A DNA stretch of 64,000 bases from JAEUMG01 sp046349315. GTDB lineage: Bacteria > Pseudomonadota > Alphaproteobacteria > Rhizobiales > Aestuariivirgaceae. Below the pieces are notes generated by a model. The model was given only the letters and a program-made list of their open reading frames with translations, was not told the origin of the DNA and did no database searches. Below are positions 60,276 to 64,000 of the stretch, piece after piece (position 1 is the first letter of the stretch; every line of letters begins with the position of its first letter). The stretch is taken from assembly GCA_046349315.1 (NCBI GenBank), contig JAXMCQ010000022.1, positions 1 through 64,000 of the forward strand. The letters run 5' to 3'. Made by a program: the position numbers and the translations under genes.

Positions 60276-62445
60276 TGAGCTTCGGCCATGTTTCACTACT
60301 CCAAATGCGGCGCTCGCGGATGATTGCGCGCGGGCGTTGCGGATCTGCAGAGTCGATTTCGCGCCCCATGCGGTGACCGTCGAATACGGCATCGGCGATG
60401 TAGCGCGGCGCAAGGCAGTCGCCCGCGCGATAAACGCCGACGATCCCCTTCTCCGCCCATTCCGCCTTGCGCGCAACCATATCGCGATAGAGAGAATTGT
60501 CGGACTGTCGGCCGGTACAGAGCACGACAGTGTCAAAGGAGAGTGGCTCGGTCTCCCTTCCGGCACGGCGGGGAAGCACGCCGAGACGCGGGTGATCGGT
60601 TCGCTTCCAGCCATCGCGATGGATATCGTAGAGCTGAAGTACCACTTGCGATCCGTTTTCCGCCCGCTCGACCCAGGTCCCGGCGCGCGAGACAACGCCC
60701 TTCTCGCGCAGCATCCGGCGCAGGTTCGGGCCTTCAAGCGTGAAATCCGTATATGGCGCCACGCGATCGAACAGCGTGACCAGGGTCACTTCCTTGCCGC
60801 GATTGGTCAGCATTTCGGCGAGGCTCACGCCCATGAAATAACCATCGCTGTCGAGAATCGCCACCCGCCGACCGATCTCCTTGCCGGCGAAAAGCTGTTC
60901 CGGCGTGACGAAGCCTGGAAGGTTCGCATCTATCCCTTGGATGGGATCGGGACCCGCGGCGCCGCGGCCGTCGCCGTTCCATCGCGCACCGGTGGCCAAC
61001 ACGACCTTTGCGCAGCCAAAATCGAGAATCTCCTGCGCTGTCGCCCGGCCGGTCCCGCGCAGGACCTCGATGGTCGCAAGCCGACGAAGTTCGGCTTCGC
61101 GAAAGCTCACGACGCGAAGCCACTCGGCAAGGCCCGGTAGCGCCGCGATATTGCGCAAATGACCGCCCAGATCAGCTTCCGCCTCGATCAGATGCGCGCG
61201 GTAGCCGCGCCTCCCGAGCACGCGAGCGCATTCGAGGCCGGCAGGCCCGGCACCCACAATCAAGATATCCCCATCATCGCTCTTGGCGGCGAAGCGCTCC
61301 GGATGCCAGCCACGGCGGTATTCCTCGAGGGCTGTCGGATTCTGCGTACAGACTATCGGCACGCCATATTCGAAACGCGCGATGCACTGATTGCAGCCGA
61401 TGCACTCGGCAATTTCATCGGCGCGGCCTTCATCGATCTTCCGGGGGAGCCACGGATCGGCGATCGAAGGCCTGGCGCAGCCGATGATATCAAGCTGGCC
61501 CGATCGCAATACGCGCACCATTTCGTCAGGATCGGTAAATCGTCCGACGCCGACCACCGGCACCTTGGCAATGCGCTTGACCTCCCGTGTCCACGGCGCC
61601 TGGTGGTTCGACTTGTAGAAGCGCGAGGGTCCCGCATCCTCGCCCCACTCCTCGAGGCTGCTGATATTGACGTCCCACAGGTCAACAAGCCCCAGCTGCG
61701 TCACATGGTCGACAAAACGAATGCCGTCGTCTGCCGCCTCGACGCCAGAAGTACCCGAGAGCTGGTCGATCGAGATCCGCGTGGCGACCGCACACTGGCC
61801 GTCAGCCGCGCGACGCAGCGCTTCGAGTATTTCAACCCATAGTCGAGCGCGACCGGCGAAATCCCCACCATAGCGGCCACGGCGCCTATTGTGATGGCGC
61901 GACAGAAACTGGACGGGCAGCGCACCGTGGGTGCCGTGAACACAAAGAATATCAAAACCGGCATCGACCGCCCGCCTCGCGGCTTCCTCGAACATCAGAA
62001 CAATGCGGGCGAGATCGCTGTCTTCTGCCTCATAAGTATTGACCTGCGGAATCCAGGGCGTCGCAAACTGGTGCGCAGCAGGCGACACATAGCGACTGCC
62101 CAGATTGTTGGAGAGGCCGCCGGCATGGCACAATTCGACCCCCACCAATGCGCCCCATTTATGCACGCCGTCGATCATATGGCGGTGATTGATGACGTCG
62201 CCCTCATCGAACAGGCTGGTCACAATAGCAACTGGCTGATCGGTTTCGGGATGGATCATGCAGGCTTCGGTACAGAGGCCGGCCCAGCCACCTTCGGCCT
62301 TCACCTCGCGATGCATGGCATTGGCGCCGGGCCGCTCGACGCCCGCACCCGTGCATTGCGGCACCTGGAAGAAGCGGTTCTTCAGAATCTTCGGGCCGAT
62401 GGCGATCGGTTCGAAGAGCGGGTCATGGCGGGGATCGCGCGGCAA
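60259..62445 (-). CDS. Trimethylamine dehydrogenase-family FMN/4Fe-4S/FAD oxidoreductase
   Basis: A 728-residue protein, matching TMADH length. The N-terminal OYE barrel (LFEPIAIGPKILKNRFFQVP with Cys31 in VPQCTG, equivalent to the flavinylated Cys of TMADH; EGGWAGLCTEACMIHPETD) is followed by the cluster motif CIGCNQC-x11-C near 345, then FAD and NAD-like domains (LIVGAGPAGLECARVLGRRG, VAILDSDGYFMGVSLAEML). TTG 62445 is the start, with GAGGTG 6 bases before. The family demethylates or deaminates methylated amines or histamine. It lies 4 bases from the SDR gene. Confidence 0.9.
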   Translation of the reverse strand: MPRDPRHDPLFEPIAIGPKILKNRFFQVPQCTGAGVERPGANAMHREVKAEGGWAGLCTEACMIHPETDQPVAIVTSLFDEGDVINHRHMIDGVHKWGALVGVELCHAGGLSNNLGSRYVSPAAHQFATPWIPQVNTYEAEDSDLARIVLMFEEAARRAVDAGFDILCVHGTHGALPVQFLSRHHNRRRGRYGGDFAGRARLWVEILEALRRAADGQCAVATRISIDQLSGTSGVEAADDGIRFVDHVTQLGLVDLWDVNISSLEEWGEDAGPSRFYKSNHQAPWTREVKRIAKVPVVGVGRFTDPDEMVRVLRSGQLDIIGCARPSIADPWLPRKIDEGRADEIAECIGCNQCIARFEYGVPIVCTQNPTALEEYRRGWHPERFAAKSDDGDILIVGAGPAGLECARVLGRRGYRAHLIEAEADLGGHLRNIAALPGLAEWLRVVSFREAELRRLATIEVLRGTGRATAQEILDFGCAKVVLATGARWNGDGRGAAGPDPIQGIDANLPGFVTPEQLFAGKEIGRRVAILDSDGYFMGVSLAEMLTNRGKEVTLVTLFDRVAPYTDFTLEGPNLRRMLREKGVVSRAGTWVERAENGSQVVLQLYDIHRDGWKRTDHPRLGVLPRRAGRETEPLSFDTVVLCTGRQSDNSLYRDMVARKAEWAEKGIVGVYRAGDCLAPRYIADAVFDGHRMGREIDSADPQRPRAIIRERRIWSSETWPKLNDPVL

Positions 62446-62449
62446 GGCA

Positions 62450-63250
62450 TCACCTCTGAAAGACGCTGGCAAGGTCGATCTGGCTCTTGAACGCCGTATA
62501 GCCGGAATCGGCCGTGTAGATGCCGCCGGTGATGCGGTGCGCCTCGTCGGATGCGAGGAAAACCGCGAAGGCGGCAATGTCCTCGGGGCTCATGATGCCC
62601 ATGAGATGCATGCGTTCGATCTTTTCTCGTTCGGCGGGGTTGTCCATGAAAACACTCTGATGCGGCGTTGCCACAAAACCCGGACAGATCGCGTTGACGC
62701 GCACGCCTTCGGGTGAAAGGCCTGTCGCCATGGAGCGCGTGAGCGAAATGACCCCTCCCTTTGCAGCAGTATAGGCATCGATCCCCGCAGTCCCGATGAG
62801 CGCATCGACGGTCGCTGTGAGGATGATCGATCCTGTTTTCCGAGAGAGCATGTGCTGGGCGACGTATTTGCTCGTTAGGAAGGTGCCGGTGAGCACAAGG
62901 TCGATGATCTTGTGCCAGGTTTCCTCCGGCAGTTCGGTGATGCGCCGATCGTGATTGTTGACCAGCGGCACCGAAACGGCGTTGTGAAAGAGAATATCGA
63001 TATGGCCGAACTCGGCAATCGCAAAGTCAATCATGGCGCGCACGGATTGGCTGTCCCGGACATCCACGCGACAAGGGCGAGCGACGTGCCCTGCTGCTTC
63101 CAAACCCGACGAGACCGTCGAGGCGCCGTTGATGTCGAGATCGGCGACGATTATACGCGCGCCTTCACGTGCCATCAGTTCGCAGCCGGCTCTGCCGATT
63201 CCAGAAGCTCCGCCAGTAACGAGCCCCACCTTTCCGACCAGTCGATCCAT
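62450..63250 (-). CDS. Short-chain dehydrogenase/reductase
   Basis: A 266-residue classical SDR. NAD-binding GLVTGGASGIGRAGCELMAR near 8-27, Asp in IIVADLDING specifying NAD, the NAV variant of NNAG in LFHNAVSVPLV, catalytic Ser in ILTATVDALIG region and YTAAKGGVISLTRSMA with Tyr and Lys. The C-terminus is the usual VTGGIYTADSGYTAF. It is in an operon with the TMADH-like flavoprotein and an ABC permease, so it likely oxidises an intermediate of the same pathway. Confidence 0.92.
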   Translation of the reverse strand: MDRLVGKVGLVTGGASGIGRAGCELMAREGARIIVADLDINGASTVSSGLEAAGHVARPCRVDVRDSQSVRAMIDFAIAEFGHIDILFHNAVSVPLVNNHDRRITELPEETWHKIIDLVLTGTFLTSKYVAQHMLSRKTGSIILTATVDALIGTAGIDAYTAAKGGVISLTRSMATGLSPEGVRVNAICPGFVATPHQSVFMDNPAEREKIERMHLMGIMSPEDIAAFAVFLASDEAHRITGGIYTADSGYTAFKSQIDLASVFQR

Positions 63251-63268
63251 GACAGTGCCCCTTCTGTT

Positions 63269-64000
63269 TCAGCCGCGATAGCGCGTCAATCGCAAGGCGA
63301 TCAGACTCGATCCCAGAGTGAGGAGAAGAATGAGGGTGCCGATGGCATTGACCATCGGCGTCAACCCCGTGCGGATCATTCCCCAGACGAGCGTTGGCAA
63401 GGTATTGCCGCTTCCGATGGTGAAGAAAGTGATGACGAAATCGTCGATCGATAACGCCATGGCGATCAATGCTGCGCCGATCACGATGGGCCGGATGATC
63501 GGCAACGTGACCGTGATGAAGGCGCCGAGCGGGCTTGCGCCCAGGTCACGCGCGCTCTCGACGATCCGGTAGTCAAAATTGGCAAGCCGCGCGTGGACGA
63601 TCAAGATCACGAAAGGCTGCGTGAAGAGCACGTGGCTCACAATGACCGTGATCAGGCCAAGCTTCAGCCCGAGGCTGACGAAGAAAGACAGGAGTGCTAC
63701 GGCCAATACCAAGGGCGGCAGCATCACCGGCAAGGTCAGAAACGCCATCGCAAGGGAGGCGCGCCGCGGCGGAAACGATACGAGCCCGATGGCTGCCATC
63801 GTGCCGACGATCGCCGAAATCACCCCGACACTCAACCCGACGACCATGCTGTTGCGAAAGGCCGGCCAGAACGGGTCGTAAGTCACCATTTCCGTCCACC
63901 AGCGCAAAGACAGGCTTTCGATCGGAAAATTGGTGAGGCCGCGCGATGTGAAGGAGAACACCACCAAGAGCACGATCGGCGACAGGAGGAAGACGACCAG
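63269..64000 (-). CDS. PotC-like ABC transporter permease, N-terminus outside window
   Basis: The frame is open from the right edge (LVVFLLSPIVLLVVFSF) to a stop at 63269, about 243 codons. Hydrophobic helices and the EAA loop (IVESARDLGASPLGAFITVT then LPIIRPIVIGA) identify an inner-membrane permease of the spermidine/putrescine or opine type. FVITFFTIGSGNTLPTLVWG is also characteristic. It is the upstream member of the operon seen here, so uptake of an amine feeding the TMADH-like enzyme is plausible. Confidence 0.9.
   Translation of the reverse strand: MVVFLLSPIVLLVVFSFTSRGLTNFPIESLSLRWWTEMVTYDPFWPAFRNSMVVGLSVGVISAIVGTMAAIGLVSFPPRRASLAMAFLTLPVMLPPLVLAVALLSFFVSLGLKLGLITVIVSHVLFTQPFVILIVHARLANFDYRIVESARDLGASPLGAFITVTLPIIRPIVIGAALIAMALSIDDFVITFFTIGSGNTLPTLVWGMIRTGLTPMVNAIGTLILLLTLGSSLIALRLTRYRG

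Noticed and set aside
1..64000. CRISPR array
   Set aside because: No regularly spaced short direct repeats and no cas genes seen; the only direct repeats are the three dusA copies and IS or hairpin elements.

Overview
The window comes from a GC-rich alphaproteobacterium, most likely a member of the Hyphomicrobiales (Rhizobiales). This is inferred from the gene content (DctD-type regulators, double winged-helix GntR regulators, aerobic-type cobalamin genes, many solute-binding ABC systems) and from a rhizobial-type GTCATCCC...GGGGATCC intergenic palindrome. No rRNA or species marker is present.

Region 1 (1-18.5 kb) looks like ordinary chromosome: a RidA-like protein cut by the window edge, a small K+ channel, two tandem M20 dipeptidases divergent from an SLC13 anion permease, a double universal-stress protein, two GST-fold proteins, an Mrp/ApbC Fe-S carrier, a uracil-DNA-glycosylase-family protein, a PAS-less histidine kinase, divergent cobT/cobS, a retropepsin-like protease, an arylamine N-acetyltransferase, an LprI-like secreted protein and dusA.

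Region 2 (18.5-59.2 kb) appears to be two tandem genomic islands inserted at the 5' end of dusA. Three direct copies of the dusA 5' end plus leader lie at 18485, 30845 and 59061, and copies 2 and 3 also share about 60 bp of island-terminal sequence on their left. No integrase remains in the window. Island 1 (about 18.6-30.8 kb) is decayed. It holds an IS3 remnant, a DUF1254 gene with an amber stop, an AraC regulator, a resolvase scrap, and an amino-acid/dipeptide catabolic cluster: FAD oxidoreductase, frameshifted M20 dipeptidase, Cys/Met PLP enzyme, ABC ATPase, truncated permease, PhyH dioxygenase and LysR. Island 2 (about 31-59 kb) carries two sugar-type ABC modules with dehydrogenases, a four-member tRNA array, and the most interesting block of the window at 39.5-50.6 kb.

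That block is two minus-strand operons. The upstream one encodes a small protein, two duplicated Liv-type periplasmic binding proteins with no transporter, a periplasmic-sensor histidine kinase and an NtrC/DctD-class response regulator, the last five genes mostly joined by ATGA overlaps. The downstream one encodes PspA, a solute-binding/von Willebrand A fusion, two related membrane coiled-coil proteins and a small secreted protein. Each operon starts with a correctly spaced sigma-54 -24/-12 element, and each has the same 14-bp inverted repeat about 105 bp upstream of it. I read this as a self-contained, ligand-triggered, sigma-54-dependent envelope-response system.

Region 3 (59.2-64 kb) is a catabolic operon: an aldose-epimerase-fold protein, a trimethylamine-dehydrogenase-family flavoprotein, an SDR and a PotC-like ABC permease cut by the right edge.
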